Origin: Lacimicrobium alkaliphilum
GTDB taxonomy: Bacteria > Pseudomonadota > Gammaproteobacteria > Enterobacterales > Alteromonadaceae
Assembly: GCF_001466725.1 (NCBI RefSeq)
Contig: NZ_CP013650.1
Span: 1,054,001-1,118,000 of the forward strand
Direction of reading: 5' to 3'
Length of the DNA stretch: 64,000 nucleotides
Part shown: positions 33,061-42,805 of the stretch, piece after piece
Position numbering within the stretch: position 1 is the first letter of the stretch
Layout: every line of letters begins with the position of its first letter
Notes under the pieces: model-generated
Told to the model about the DNA's origin: nothing
The model's database searches: none
What the model saw: only the letters and a program-made list of their open reading frames with translations
Made by a program: the position numbers and the translations under genes

Positions 33061-34929
33061 TTACAGACGATACCGGATACCCGCTCTGGCCTGGCGGCCC
33101 GGGTCGACAAAGCCTACCGATTGTTCGAAGTCTTTATCCAGCAGGTTATCCAGATTCAGGCTCAGGCTGAGGTTGTCACTCAGATGCCAGCGGGCCGCTA
33201 AGGCCACTTCGGTGTAACCGTTCATCAGGATCTCACCTGTGGGCACGGAGCTGTCGTAGAACTCGCCACGGGAGTCGGCAGAGAGCGTGATGCTCAGATT
33301 ATCCAGCTGTGCATTAAGCTGAATACCCCCGGACCATTTCGGACGGCGGCGCAGGTGGCTGTCGGTGTCTTTGACATCGATATCCAGATACGCAAAATCC
33401 AGACTGGCGCTGAGCCACTCGTTCAGTTGCCCGCTGCCGCGCCATTCAACGCCGGAGGTGTGCACTTCTGAGCGATTCACATTGGTAAAGAGTTCGGCAT
33501 CGAAATCGACCAGATCTTCAAACTTGTTGTAGAACAGGTTCATCTGCACGCTGTAACCGCTTTGCCCCTGCACGCGGATGCCGATTTCGCTGTTCTCGCT
33601 CAGCTCAGGTTTCAGCTCAGGATTTCCTACCAGTGGGTGGGCCAGGGCGAAGAAACTCGGTAATTTATACCCTTCGCTGTAGCTTGCATGTAATTGCGTT
33701 TGTTGATTGAGTTGCCAGGCCAGATTCAGCCTTGATGATAACTCGTTGTCGAAATCTTTTGGTGCATCAAAGCGCAGGCCCAGTTCCAGGGTCAGGTCAT
33801 CCAGTCGTTTACTGGTTTCCATAAAGGCACTGTAGTTCTCCTGCTCCAGTCTGAAGTTGACCGGCATGGGAAAACCAAAATCCAGAGTGCCACGGTTTTC
33901 ACCTGTGGCCTTTTTGCCACTGGCACCGCCGAGCACCGACCAGCTATCAGATAACTGCCAGTTAAGGTAGATTTCGCCATCCAGCTTGCGGTAATCAGAT
34001 TCAATCATACTGGCCGGAATACCGTCGATAACCCCGGGGGCAATGCCCGGATTATCGGTCTGTTCTTCGGTACGGGTCCAGGAAATCCGGCTGGTCCATT
34101 TAAGGGTATCGCTGCTGTCAAACTGGCTGAGCCAGCTGGCCAGCGCGTGTTTGCTGTCACGGCGCTCCGCTTCTCTGGGAAAGGCAAGAATCTCGCCGCC
34201 GCTGTCTTCGGCAAAGGCCAGCCTGTCTGTACTGCTTGCGCTTAACAGCAACTGATGTTCGCTGTTTTTGGTATCGGCACCGAGTTTCAGCAGCGCCTGT
34301 TGATGCTGTATCTCGGCAAAATCTGAGCTTTGCTGCTGATTGGCTGACAAGCTCAGTAATGCGCTTAGATCCTGGTTACTCTGAGTTGACAGGGTCAGGT
34401 TGCCGCGCTGTTGTTTGTCGCTGCCCGCTTCCACGCTGAGGCTGTTACCGGCACTTTGACGGGTAATAAAGTGGATCACCCCGCTGACAGCCTCACCACC
34501 GTAGATGGCGCTGGTGCCACCGCGATAGACATCAATGCGTTCAATCACTGCCGGGTCGAGCTGGCTGAAATCAAAACCGCCCCCACTGCTGTTGGTGGGA
34601 TCATTGACCGTCACGCCGTCGATCATCACCAGGGTGAAATTAGATTCTCCGCCACGAATGGCAATATGAGAGCGGCCGGCCACACCATCAGTTGAAATCA
34701 GCAGGTTGGGGATCTGTTTGAGCAGGTCGAGAGTATCCTGGGGGTTAATCCGCTCAATTTCGGCCCGGCTCATGCTGGTACTGGTTTGCAACTGATTTTG
34801 TTGCAGCCGGGTGCCGGTCACGGTTAGGGATTCAATGTTGTCTCCTTGACGCTGACTGGCGAAGGTATCAGAGCTCAGGCCGATCAGGCCGAGTGCGCCG
34901 AAAGTCAGAGGTAAAAGGGTTAATTTCAC
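33061..34929 (-). CDS. TonB-dependent outer-membrane receptor (BtuB-like)
   Basis: This 622-residue receptor has a signal peptide (MKLTLLPLTFGALGLIGLSS) and a TonB-box-like IESLTVTG. The plug domain is at ~45-160 (IAIRGGESNFTLVMIDGVTVN, IERIDVYRGGTSAIYGGEAVSGVI), followed by a beta-barrel ending in an aromatic/Leu terminal strand (AGIRYRL). Overall length and plug are close to BtuB, but I see no cobalamin riboswitch in the 154 bases upstream, so the substrate is uncertain. It would import a vitamin, siderophore or saccharide across the outer membrane using TonB energy. It is divergent from the sugar dehydrogenase gene. Confidence 0.8.
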   Translation of the reverse strand: MKLTLLPLTFGALGLIGLSSDTFASQRQGDNIESLTVTGTRLQQNQLQTSTSMSRAEIERINPQDTLDLLKQIPNLLISTDGVAGRSHIAIRGGESNFTLVMIDGVTVNDPTNSSGGGFDFSQLDPAVIERIDVYRGGTSAIYGGEAVSGVIHFITRQSAGNSLSVEAGSDKQQRGNLTLSTQSNQDLSALLSLSANQQQSSDFAEIQHQQALLKLGADTKNSEHQLLLSASSTDRLAFAEDSGGEILAFPREAERRDSKHALASWLSQFDSSDTLKWTSRISWTRTEEQTDNPGIAPGVIDGIPASMIESDYRKLDGEIYLNWQLSDSWSVLGGASGKKATGENRGTLDFGFPMPVNFRLEQENYSAFMETSKRLDDLTLELGLRFDAPKDFDNELSSRLNLAWQLNQQTQLHASYSEGYKLPSFFALAHPLVGNPELKPELSENSEIGIRVQGQSGYSVQMNLFYNKFEDLVDFDAELFTNVNRSEVHTSGVEWRGSGQLNEWLSASLDFAYLDIDVKDTDSHLRRRPKWSGGIQLNAQLDNLSITLSADSRGEFYDSSVPTGEILMNGYTEVALAARWHLSDNLSLSLNLDNLLDKDFEQSVGFVDPGRQARAGIRYRL

Positions 34930-35083
34930 CGGTTACTCCTTTGGTTTTTAAGAAAATTCACTTGTAAAGGTAAGGCAGAGGTTGGCAATATACAGAACTG
35001 AATAAAAAAGTCATATTTTTGACTGTTTTGACCACCATTTAATCGCTACAGGCTGTTAAGCGAGTCAGCCAGGAAGGAACACT

Positions 35084-37198
35084 GTGAAACAATCTGCATT
35101 TAAACATCAACTCTTCGTCGCACTGATACAACTGGTACTGGTTGCCCTGGCCTGTGTTCTTGGCTATGCCCTGTCACGGGAGATGAACCTTATTCCCAAG
35201 GCTGTATTGCGCCTGCCGGAGGTGTATGTCAGTACGGCGGATATGTGGAGCCTGACGCGCATTTTTGTGGTGATTTATCTGATTCAGATTGTGATCAGCT
35301 CGCTGAGCCTTAAAAGTCATGGTTTTACATCACTGAGGCGTTTCGGTACCGAGTATATTTTTTACCTGTTTGCCTATACCACGGCATCCTTGTACAGCTT
35401 CCTGGCCACCACAATTAACTATGATCCCCAGCTCATTGCCGCCATTGGCCTGTTGTCGACACTGTTTTACCTGCTGGCCATGATGGCCGTGGTGCTGTGG
35501 CGGGATAAGGCTGCTATCGGCGCCGCCATCGGTCAGCCTGTCTGGGCGCTGTTAAAACGCCTGGTGAGTATTCCCGGTGTGCTGGCTATTGTGTATTTTC
35601 TGGTGCCACTGGCGCTCGGTGTGGCCTTTACCGCCGATCGGGATATCGCTAACCGTATTACCCAGATCCGTATTTTCTTCAACCCGGTGCCTGAATCCGA
35701 ATGGGGGCTGAAGAACCTTTATCCTGAACTGGTGTTCGAGCAGCCTGTACTGGTGAAAAAAGCGCCGCAGGATCCGGACAGCCTGTATGTGCTGGAGCGG
35801 GTTGGTCGCGTGTATAAGGTGCCGTTTCCTGACGGTGGCAATAAGGAACTGGTGCTGGATATCCGCGATCAGTTAGGTGAAGTGGAAGTGGAGAACGGCG
35901 CCATTGGCATGGCCTTTCATCCGCTTTTCAATCAGGCCGATGATCAACAGTTTATGTACCTGTATTACACCGATACCCGCCCGGAAGAAGGCCAGCTTAA
36001 CAAACTGTCCCGTTTTGATTTGAGTGAAAGCGATTTAGATGCCCGTAAGGCTTCCGAGTTTAAAATTCTGAGCCTGCCGAGAATAGATGATGGTTTCCAT
36101 AACGGTGGCTCTGTAGAGTTTGGCCCTGACGGTTATCTGTATATTGGTTTAGGTGAGGGAGTGCGGCCCAAAGGTGTGCAGCTTTCTGCTGAGGTTTTCC
36201 GGGCCGGAATATTGCGGCTGGATGTGGATATGCAGCCCGGCAACTTGCCGCCGGAGCCCTTTGAACACGGTGAGGTTCAGGGGTATCACGTGCCCGCAGA
36301 CAATCCTTTCGTCGACAGAGAGGATATCCGCTCTGAGTTTTGGGCTTTGGGACTACGCAACCCCTTCCGGTTTACCTTTGATGCCGAAACGAATGATCTC
36401 TGGTTGGGTGATGTGGGCTCGACCATCTGGGAAGAAATAAATCTGGTGGAAAAGGGTAAGCATTACCAATATCCGGTTATTGAGGGGCGCAATCCTACTG
36501 GGAAATCTGGTTGGGAAGAGCTGGATATTCCCATGCAGGGGCCGGTGTATACCTATCAGCACACCGCTTATGATCGCGCGGTGATTGGTGGTGCGGTGGC
36601 CCGTGGCGATAATTACCCGTCGTTGAAAGGCAAGTACGTGTTCGCCGATAATTACTCGGCCAAGATATTTGTGATGGATGCCGACAAACACCAGGTGGAT
36701 GAGGTACAGCTGATTGCCAGGGCCAGCCAGTATGCCCAGCGCGGTGTCAGTTCGGTGGTACAGGTTGAATCCGGTGAGATCCTGGTGACCACCTTAGGTG
36801 CTGCTTCTGAACCAAGCGGTGAAGTGCTGGTGCTGGTGAAAGCCGAAGAAGCCGATGTGGTAGAGCGTGAAGACGAAAATACTGAGGCGCCAAAGGATTA
36901 TGACGAAGAAACCACAGCGGCCTTATTTGCGGTCAACTGTGCCCGGTGTCATGGTGTAAAGGGTGATGGTAAAGGGCCGGACTCATCCATGCTGGGTGTG
37001 GAGCTGCCCGATCTGACTTCACCCATGTACCATTTTGAAACCTCGGCCGAGGATATTCATGCAGTGATCGAAAAAGGCGGTGCAGAGGTGGGCATGAGCC
37101 CGATGATGCCGCCATGGGGTGGTTTCCTTAAGCCTGAAGAAATCGATCACCTGGTGATTTACATTCAGTCACTGCCTGACAAGCATCACCATCATTGA
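35084..37198 (+). CDS. Membrane-anchored PQQ-type sugar dehydrogenase fused to cytochrome c
   Basis: This 704-residue fusion has three parts. Residues 10-185 form about five transmembrane helices. Residues ~220-590 form a soluble glucose/sorbosone-dehydrogenase-type beta-propeller (GSDH family; GFHNGGSVEFGPDGYLYIG near residue 335, WALGLRNPFRFTF near residue 424). Residues ~610-700 form a c-type cytochrome with CARCHG near residue 620 and a probable Met ligand in the PMMPPWG segment near residue 672. The start is GTG at 35084 with AGGAAGGA upstream. It would oxidise an aldose or similar compound in the periplasm and pass electrons to its own heme. The C-terminus ends in four consecutive His residues. 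Confidence 0.8.
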   Translation: MKQSAFKHQLFVALIQLVLVALACVLGYALSREMNLIPKAVLRLPEVYVSTADMWSLTRIFVVIYLIQIVISSLSLKSHGFTSLRRFGTEYIFYLFAYTTASLYSFLATTINYDPQLIAAIGLLSTLFYLLAMMAVVLWRDKAAIGAAIGQPVWALLKRLVSIPGVLAIVYFLVPLALGVAFTADRDIANRITQIRIFFNPVPESEWGLKNLYPELVFEQPVLVKKAPQDPDSLYVLERVGRVYKVPFPDGGNKELVLDIRDQLGEVEVENGAIGMAFHPLFNQADDQQFMYLYYTDTRPEEGQLNKLSRFDLSESDLDARKASEFKILSLPRIDDGFHNGGSVEFGPDGYLYIGLGEGVRPKGVQLSAEVFRAGILRLDVDMQPGNLPPEPFEHGEVQGYHVPADNPFVDREDIRSEFWALGLRNPFRFTFDAETNDLWLGDVGSTIWEEINLVEKGKHYQYPVIEGRNPTGKSGWEELDIPMQGPVYTYQHTAYDRAVIGGAVARGDNYPSLKGKYVFADNYSAKIFVMDADKHQVDEVQLIARASQYAQRGVSSVVQVESGEILVTTLGAASEPSGEVLVLVKAEEADVVEREDENTEAPKDYDEETTAALFAVNCARCHGVKGDGKGPDSSMLGVELPDLTSPMYHFETSAEDIHAVIEKGGAEVGMSPMMPPWGGFLKPEEIDHLVIYIQSLPDKHHHH

Positions 37199-37734
37199 TG
37201 GCAGGATGAATACAGAAGTTTAGCCTGCAGGGAGCGAAGCGGATTGCGGGTTATCCCCGGATTGCGCTTCGCTGCATCCGGGCTACGCCTCTATCCAACC
37301 TAAAAATGCTTATTGTAGGTCGGATTTTAATCCGACAACGTACGGCAAAGCGAATTCTTGCGGCATGTGTCGGAATAAATTCCGACCTACCTGGGTAGGG
37401 GATATGGTAGGTCGGACTTTAGTCCGACAATAGCGCCGGCTAAACAGGATGACAGGTATTATCACAATCGTCGGAATAAATTCCGACCTACACCTTATGT
37501 AGTCCTTCCCGCGCAGGCGGGAATCCAGTGTTGCTTTCTTATCTGCTTCTGCGCCGTTTAAGTCCTTCCCGCGCAGGCGGGAATCCAGTGCCCTCTCTTT
37601 CGCTATAACCTATACCTTGAACAAGGAATAAAATTTTCTATCAATTGTCGTGCCGGGGTGTGGCTGCCCCTGTCCAAAGCGGCGCAAATCCGCTAGAATC
37701 CGCCTCCCTTGTTTTGTAAAAAAATGACCGATTT
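37199..37734. repeat. Palindromic repeat cluster upstream of prfB
   Basis: The gap of 536 bases is mostly repeats. A TAGCCTGC...GGGCTAC element lies at 37221-37286. Two GTAGGTCGG...CCGACCTAC elements lie at 37315-37390 and 37407-37491. Two identical 30-base copies containing TTCCCGCGCAGGCGGGAA begin at 37501 and 37561, exactly 60 bases apart. All are imperfect palindromes able to form hairpins and have relatives after lysS and near ygfZ. The last ~110 bases before prfB are free of them and should carry its promoter. Confidence 0.8.
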
Positions 37735-38833
37735 ATGTTAGAAATCAATCCACTGAAAACTGGTCTTGCTGATGTCCGTGAGCGCACTGCGGCGCTTAGG
37801 GGGTATCTTTGACTTCGATCTGAAGCAGGAAAGGCTGGAGGAAGTTAATCGCGAACTGGAAAACCCCGATGTCTGGAATGACCCCGAACGGGCTCAGGCA
37901 CTGGGTAAAGAGAAAGTCGCTCTGGAATCGGTGGTGGAAACCATTCTTGAACTGGAGCAGGGCAGTGAAGATGTTGAGGGCCTGATGGAGCTGGCTGTAG
38001 AGGCCGATGATCAGGAAACCCTGGATGAAGGTCAGCAGGAACTCAACGGCCTGATCGAAAAGCTTGAGGATCTGGAATTCAAGCGCATGTTCAGCGGCCC
38101 CCATGACACCAATGATTGTTATCTGGATATCCAGGCAGGGTCCGGCGGCACTGAAGCCCAGGACTGGGCCAATATCCTGCTGCGTATGTATCTGCGCTGG
38201 GGTGAAGATCATGGTTTTAAAACTGAGCTGATCGAAGTCTCCGACGGTGACGTGGCCGGTATCAAAAGCGCCACTATCCGCTTTGGCGGTGAATATGCCT
38301 TTGGCTGGTTGCGCACTGAAACCGGTGTGCATCGTCTGGTGCGTAAATCCCCCTTTGATTCGGGCAACCGTCGGCATACCTCCTTCGCCTCGGCCTTTGC
38401 CTATCCGGAGATCGACGACAATATTGAGATCGATATCAACCCGGCGGATTTACGTATCGATACCTACCGGGCCAGTGGTGCCGGTGGTCAGCACGTTAAC
38501 CGTACCGATTCAGCGGTGCGTATTACCCACGAGCCCAGCGGCATCGTAGTGCAGTGTCAGAATGACCGCTCCCAGCACAAGAACAAAGATCAGGCCATGA
38601 AACAGCTCAAAGCCAAGCTTTTTGAGATGGAAATGCAAAAGCAGAACGAGCAGAAGCAGGCCATGGAAGATACCAAATCGGATATTGGCTGGGGCAGCCA
38701 GATCCGCTCTTATGTGCTGGACGACTCGCGGATTAAAGATCTGCGTACCGGCGTTGAAACCCATAATACCCAGGCCGTACTTGATGGCGGGCTGGATAAA
38801 TTTATTCAGGCGAGTCTGAAATCCGGACTCTAG
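37735..38833 (+). CDS. prfB: Peptide chain release factor 2, with programmed +1 frameshift
   Basis: RF2 releases the completed chain at UGA and UAA codons. Translation starts at the ATG at 37735 ([20 protein letters not shown]). After codon 25 it meets CTT-TGA at 37807-37812, preceded by the internal Shine-Dalgarno AGGGGG, the classical autoregulatory +1 frameshift site. Reading continues at GAC (37811) to the stop at 38831-38833, giving 365 residues, the normal RF2 length. The GAGGQHVN motif for peptidyl-tRNA hydrolysis is near residue 250 and the SPF-type anticodon-mimic segment near residue 205. Low RF2 would favour the shift. The gene lies 31 bases upstream of lysS, as in many gammaproteobacteria. 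Confidence 0.97.
37801..37812 (+). promoter_or_regulatory. RF2 autoregulatory frameshift site
   Basis: The sequence AGGGGGTATCTTTGAC (from 37797) has the Shine-Dalgarno-like AGGGGG three bases before the CTT slippage codon, and in-frame TGA at 37810-37812. The arrangement matches the conserved prfB signal and joins 37735-37809 to 37811-38833. Confidence 0.95.
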
Positions 38834-38864
38834 TCAGACCCAGGCCAAAGCAGGAAAGAGTAAC

Positions 38865-40406
38865 ATGACCACAGATATCCAGCAGGAAGAGAACCGACTG
38901 ATCGCAGAGCGCCGCGCCAAGCTGGCCGAGATCCGTGAAAACTGCAAGGCCAATGGCCATCCTAATGATTTTCATCGTGAGCACTACAGTCAGGATTTGC
39001 AGGATGAATTCGGTGATAAGGACAAAGCCGAACTCGAAGAGCTGGGTAAGATTGTCAGTGTGGCCGGGCGTATTCTGGCCAAGCGCGGGCCATTCCTGTT
39101 GCTGCAGGATATGAAAGGCCGCATTCAGGCTTATGCCAGTAAGGATGCACAGAAAGATATCAAAGCCCGCTTCGGCAGCCTGGATATTGGCGATATTATC
39201 GGTGTAACCGGCGAGCTGCATAAATCTGGCAAGGGCGATTTGTATGTGAATATGGCCCAGTACAGCCTGCTCACCAAGTCGTTGCGGCCGTTGCCGGAGA
39301 AATTCCATGGTCTGGCCGATCAGGAAACCAAATACCGCCAGCGCTATGTGGATCTGATCATGAGCCAGCAGACCCGCGATACCTTTAAAGTGCGCAGCAA
39401 GATCGTTAACGGCATCCGTCGTTATTTAAGTGAGCGCGACTTTATGGAAGTGGAAACGCCGATGCTGCAAGTGATCCCCGGCGGCGCCACGGCCAAACCT
39501 TTTGTGACCCACCACAATGCCCTGGATATCGATATGTATCTGCGTATCGCGCCGGAGTTGTATCTTAAGCGTCTGGTGGTAGGTGGTTTCGAGCGGGTAT
39601 TTGAGATCAACCGTAATTTCCGTAATGAAGGGCTATCCACCCGCCATAACCCGGAATTTACCATGATCGAGTTCTATCAGGCCTATGCCGATTACCGCGA
39701 TCTGATGGATCTCACCGAAGATATGCTGCGCACGCTGGCCAAAGACGTGCTCGGTACCACAGATATCGTTAATACCCTGCGTGATACAGAAGGGAATGTG
39801 CTGGAAGAAAAGCACTATGACTTCGCTCAGCCTTTTGCCCGCCTGAGCATGAGTGATGCGATCCTCAAATACTGGCCGGAAGCGGACGAAGCAGCAATCA
39901 AGGATCCGGAAAATCATCTCGATAGCTTAAAGGCCATGGCGAAAAAGCTGCATATCAAAGAGCCCGAAGTGGACGGTATCTGGGGTGCCGGTAAATATCT
40001 GTGTGAAATCTTCGAAGCCACTGCCGAAGAACAACTGGATCAGCCCACCTTTATTACTGAGTATCCGTGGGAAGTTTCACCGCTGGCCCGTCGTAATGAC
40101 GTTAACCCCTTTATTACCGACCGGTTTGAGTTTTTTGTCGGCGGCCGCGAACTGGCCAACGGTTTCTCGGAGCTTAACGATGCCGAAGATCAGGCGGCCC
40201 GCTTCCGCAAGCAGGTGGAAGAAAAAGATGCCGGCGATGAAGAAGCCATGCACTTTGATGAAGACTATATCCGCGCCCTGGAATATGGTCTGCCACCCAC
40301 AGCAGGTGAGGGGATTGGTATCGATCGTCTGGTGATGCTGTTTACCGACAGCCCCACCATTAAGGATGTGATCCTCTTCCCCCATATGCGCCCGCAAGGG
40401 GAGTAA
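38865..40406 (+). CDS. lysS: Lysyl-tRNA synthetase, class II
   Basis: This 513-residue enzyme charges tRNA-Lys with lysine. The N-terminal OB-fold anticodon domain is at ~60-175 ([20 protein letters not shown]). The class-II catalytic core follows, with motif 1 near residue 195 ([16 protein letters not shown]), motif 2 near 252 ([18 protein letters not shown]) and motif 3 near 480 ([18 protein letters not shown]). AGGAAAGAG precedes the ATG by a few bases. It lies 31 bases after prfB and is probably co-transcribed with it. A tandem repeat array starts just downstream of the stop. Confidence 0.97.
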   Translation: MTTDIQQEENRLIAERRAKLAEIRENCKANGHPNDFHREHYSQDLQDEFGDKDKAELEELGKIVSVAGRILAKRGPFLLLQDMKGRIQAYASKDAQKDIKARFGSLDIGDIIGVTGELHKSGKGDLYVNMAQYSLLTKSLRPLPEKFHGLADQETKYRQRYVDLIMSQQTRDTFKVRSKIVNGIRRYLSERDFMEVETPMLQVIPGGATAKPFVTHHNALDIDMYLRIAPELYLKRLVVGGFERVFEINRNFRNEGLSTRHNPEFTMIEFYQAYADYRDLMDLTEDMLRTLAKDVLGTTDIVNTLRDTEGNVLEEKHYDFAQPFARLSMSDAILKYWPEADEAAIKDPENHLDSLKAMAKKLHIKEPEVDGIWGAGKYLCEIFEATAEEQLDQPTFITEYPWEVSPLARRNDVNPFITDRFEFFVGGRELANGFSELNDAEDQAARFRKQVEEKDAGDEEAMHFDEDYIRALEYGLPPTAGEGIGIDRLVMLFTDSPTIKDVILFPHMRPQGE

Positions 40407-40416
40407 GTAGTCAGAC

Positions 40417-41369
40417 AGTGAGGGGAGAAGTGTAGCCTGCAAGGAGCGAAGCGGATTGCGGGTCATCCTCCCGGATTTCGCTTCGCTGCATCCGGGCTAC
40501 TCCTCTATTCAATCTGGAAATGCTTTTTGTAGGTCGGATTTTAATCCGACAACGTCAGACAAAGCTGTACTGTAAGGCATGTGTCGGAATAAATTCCGAC
40601 CTACAAGAGAGATACCCGGAATCTTTGTCTGACAGTTGAGCCCTGATTTTCATCTTCACCGCTGTTGGTCAAATGTCCTGACGTTCGTCAGGATGACACT
40701 CGCTTGTTGCCGGGCTACTCTTCACATCTATCTCGTAGTGAGGGGAGAAGTGTAGCCTGCAAGGAGCGAAGCGGATTGCGGGTCATCCCCCGGATTTCGC
40801 TTCGCTGCATCCGGGCTACTCCTCTATTCAACCTGGAAATGCTTTTTGTAGGTCGGATTTTAATCCGACAACATCAGACAAAGCTGATCTGTGAGGTATG
40901 TGTCGGAATAAATTCCGACCTACAAGAGAGATGCCCGGAATCTTTGTCTGCCAGTTGAGCCCCTGATTTTCATCTTCACAGCTGTTGGTCAAATGTCCTG
41001 ACGCTCGTCAGGATGACACTCGCTTGTTGCAAGGCTACTTCTCACATCTATCTCGCAGTGTGGGGAGAAGTGTAGCCTGCAAGGAGCGAAGCGGATTGCG
41101 GGTTATCCTCCCGGATTTCGCTTCGCTGCATCCGGGCTACTCCTCTATTCAATCTGGAAATGCTTTTTGTAGGTCGGATTTTAATCCGACAACGTCAGAC
41201 AAAGCTGTACTGTAAGGCATGTGTCGGAATAAATTCCGACCTACAAGAGAGATACCCGGAATCTTTGTCTGACAGTTGAGCCCTGATTTTCATCTTCACC
41301 GCTGTTGGTCAAATGTCCTGACGTTCGTCAGGATGACACTCGCTTGTTGCCGGGCTACTCTTCACACTT
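40417..41369. repeat. Three tandem 320-bp composite repeat units
   Basis: AGGGGAGAAGTGTAGCCTGC (TGGGG... in the third) begins at 40421, 40741 and 41061, so the period is 320 bases. Each unit contains, in order, a TAGCC...GGGCTAC palindrome (~68 bases), a GTAGGTCGG...CCGACCTAC palindrome (~75 bases) and a TCCTGACGTTCGTCAGGA palindrome (40676, 40996, 41316). By eye, units 1 and 3 differ at a single base, while unit 2 differs from both at ten or more places. The array lies between lysS and a solute-binding-protein gene. Small open frames inside it are by-products of the repeat. Confidence 0.9.
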
Positions 41370-41493
41370 ATCTTCTTACACCTCTCTCACCTAATTGATA
41401 ATTCAGCATTTTCTGCCTATGTTCAATAGGAGCCCATAACCGAGCCCAGGCTTGAATAGGGTGTGTCCTGTGACTAACCAAGTAGGTATGACA

Positions 41494-42246
41494 ATGAAAA
41501 ATCTCGCTTTAATCTTTGCTTCCACTTCGCTGGTGAGCATTTCTGCTAATGCTGCCACCGTAAGTATTCGCGCCGATGAATGGTTCCCTATGAATGGTGA
41601 GCCGGGGGCTTCAAAACCAGGCTTTATGATTGAACTGGCTGAGCGTGTATTTGGTGATGCCGGCCATACAGTGGATTACAAGCTCATGCCCTGGGAGCGG
41701 GCTCTGGATTCGGTCAGAAAAGGAGATTTTGATTGTGTGGTGGGTGCTTATAAGGACGACGCTCCGGACTTCGTGTTCCCTGAAGAACACTGGGGGCTGG
41801 ATAATACGGCTTTTTATGTACAGGAGGGCAGTGATTGGACGTTTAACGGTTACGACTCGTTGCTGACTCAGAAAGTTGCGGTGATCAATGGTTATGCTTA
41901 TGGCGAGGAGTTTGATCAGTTGGTTAAAGAGAACCCTCAGGTGTTTCAGGGCATAGGCGGTAATGATGCACTGGAGAAAAACATCAAGAAACTGGAGGCG
42001 GGCAGGGTGGATGTACTGGTCGAGTCACCTAGTGTGCTGGCCGCGAAAATGAAGGATATGGGTGTGACCGGGTTTAAGCGCGCCGGAGACATGGGTGAGC
42101 CGTCTAAAATGTATATTGCCTGCAGCCCGGCTAAAGAGAGCTCTAAAGACTATGTGAAGCTGGTGGATGAAGGCACGGCTAAACTCAGGGAGTCTGGTGA
42201 TCTGGAAAAGATTATGGCCAATTATGGTATGACTGACTGGAAGTAA
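41494..42246 (+). CDS. Periplasmic solute-binding protein, family 3 (SBP_bac_3)
   Basis: This 250-residue secreted binding protein has a signal peptide ending SANAA and the family-3 fold: TVSIRADEWFPMNGEPG near residue 22, LAERVFGDAGHTVDYKLMPW near residue 47, and GDFDCVVGAYKD near residue 75. I chose the ATG at 41494 (MKNLALIF), with AAGTAGG seven bases upstream; ATG 41488 is also in frame. No ABC permease or ATPase gene is adjacent, so it may act as a free receptor or work with a transporter elsewhere. It is similar to amino-acid-binding-like proteins widespread in Alteromonadales, with unknown ligand. Confidence 0.8.
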   Translation: MKNLALIFASTSLVSISANAATVSIRADEWFPMNGEPGASKPGFMIELAERVFGDAGHTVDYKLMPWERALDSVRKGDFDCVVGAYKDDAPDFVFPEEHWGLDNTAFYVQEGSDWTFNGYDSLLTQKVAVINGYAYGEEFDQLVKENPQVFQGIGGNDALEKNIKKLEAGRVDVLVESPSVLAAKMKDMGVTGFKRAGDMGEPSKMYIACSPAKESSKDYVKLVDEGTAKLRESGDLEKIMANYGMTDWK

Positions 42247-42264
42247 TTCGCCTGAGAATGAATA

Positions 42265-42298
42265 ACATTGCCGGCACGAATTATCGGGCCGGCAATGT
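42265..42298. terminator. Hairpin between convergent solute-binding-protein and slyD-like genes
   Basis: An 11-base inverted repeat ACATTGCCGGC/GCCGGCAATGT with a 12-base loop lies between two convergent stop codons. There is no clear T-run, so strength is uncertain. Confidence 0.55.
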
Positions 42299-42319
42299 AA
42301 AGGCGTCTTGAGCGGATCT

Positions 42320-42805
42320 TTAATGTGAGTGATCGCAGCCCTGATCGCCATGCACATGGCCATGGGCCAGTTCTTCTTCAGTGGCTTCACGCACATCCAG
42401 CACCTCAACATCAAAGCTGAGGGTGACACCGGAAAGAGGGTGGTTGCCGTCGATCACCACACCATCATCATTCACATCGATGACCACAACAGATTGTTCG
42501 CCGTCATCGGTGGTGGCACGAAACTGCATGCCGACATCCACGTCCATGCCTTCAAACATAGACTTGGGCACCACCTGCACCAGCTCTTCATGGCGCTCAC
42601 CATAGGCCAGTTCCGGCGCTACCTGCACTTCAAAACTGTCACCAACGGCTTTGTCTTCCAATGCATCTTCCAGCCCCTGGATGAGGAAGTTATGGCCGTG
42701 AATAAAGCGCATGGGTTCACCATCTCTTGAAGAGTCAATTTGCACACCATCGGCTGAGCTGACGGTGTAATGCATGGTAACCACTGCGTTAGGGGCAATT
42801 TTCAT
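42320..42805 (-). CDS. slyD: FKBP-type peptidyl-prolyl isomerase, SlyD-like
   Basis: This 161-residue SlyD/FKBP-type protein catalyses cis-trans isomerisation at proline and acts as a chaperone. The FKBP domain (VTMHYTVSSADGVQIDSS, PELAYGERHEELVQVV) carries the inserted-in-flap domain at ~70-125. The C-terminus is His/Glu/Cys-rich (AHGHVHGDQGCDHSH), as in SlyD proteins that bind nickel. The tail is much shorter than that of E. coli SlyD, so it could be an FkpB/SlyD2-type paralog. It is a single gene with a repeat-rich upstream region. Confidence 0.85.
   Translation of the reverse strand: MKIAPNAVVTMHYTVSSADGVQIDSSRDGEPMRFIHGHNFLIQGLEDALEDKAVGDSFEVQVAPELAYGERHEELVQVVPKSMFEGMDVDVGMQFRATTDDGEQSVVVIDVNDDGVVIDGNHPLSGVTLSFDVEVLDVREATEEELAHGHVHGDQGCDHSH

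Noticed and set aside
34930..35083. Cobalamin riboswitch before the BtuB-like receptor
   Set aside because: The region is only 154 bases and shows no B12-box-like sequence, so the vitamin B12 role of the receptor is left open.
37199..37734. CRISPR array
   Set aside because: The repeats are palindromes of several families with unequal spacing, no cas genes are nearby and the array does not have unique spacers of constant length.
40665..41215. Two short open frames after lysS
   Set aside because: Both lie wholly in the 320-bp repeat units and translate repeated palindromes; they are near-identical to each other for that reason only.
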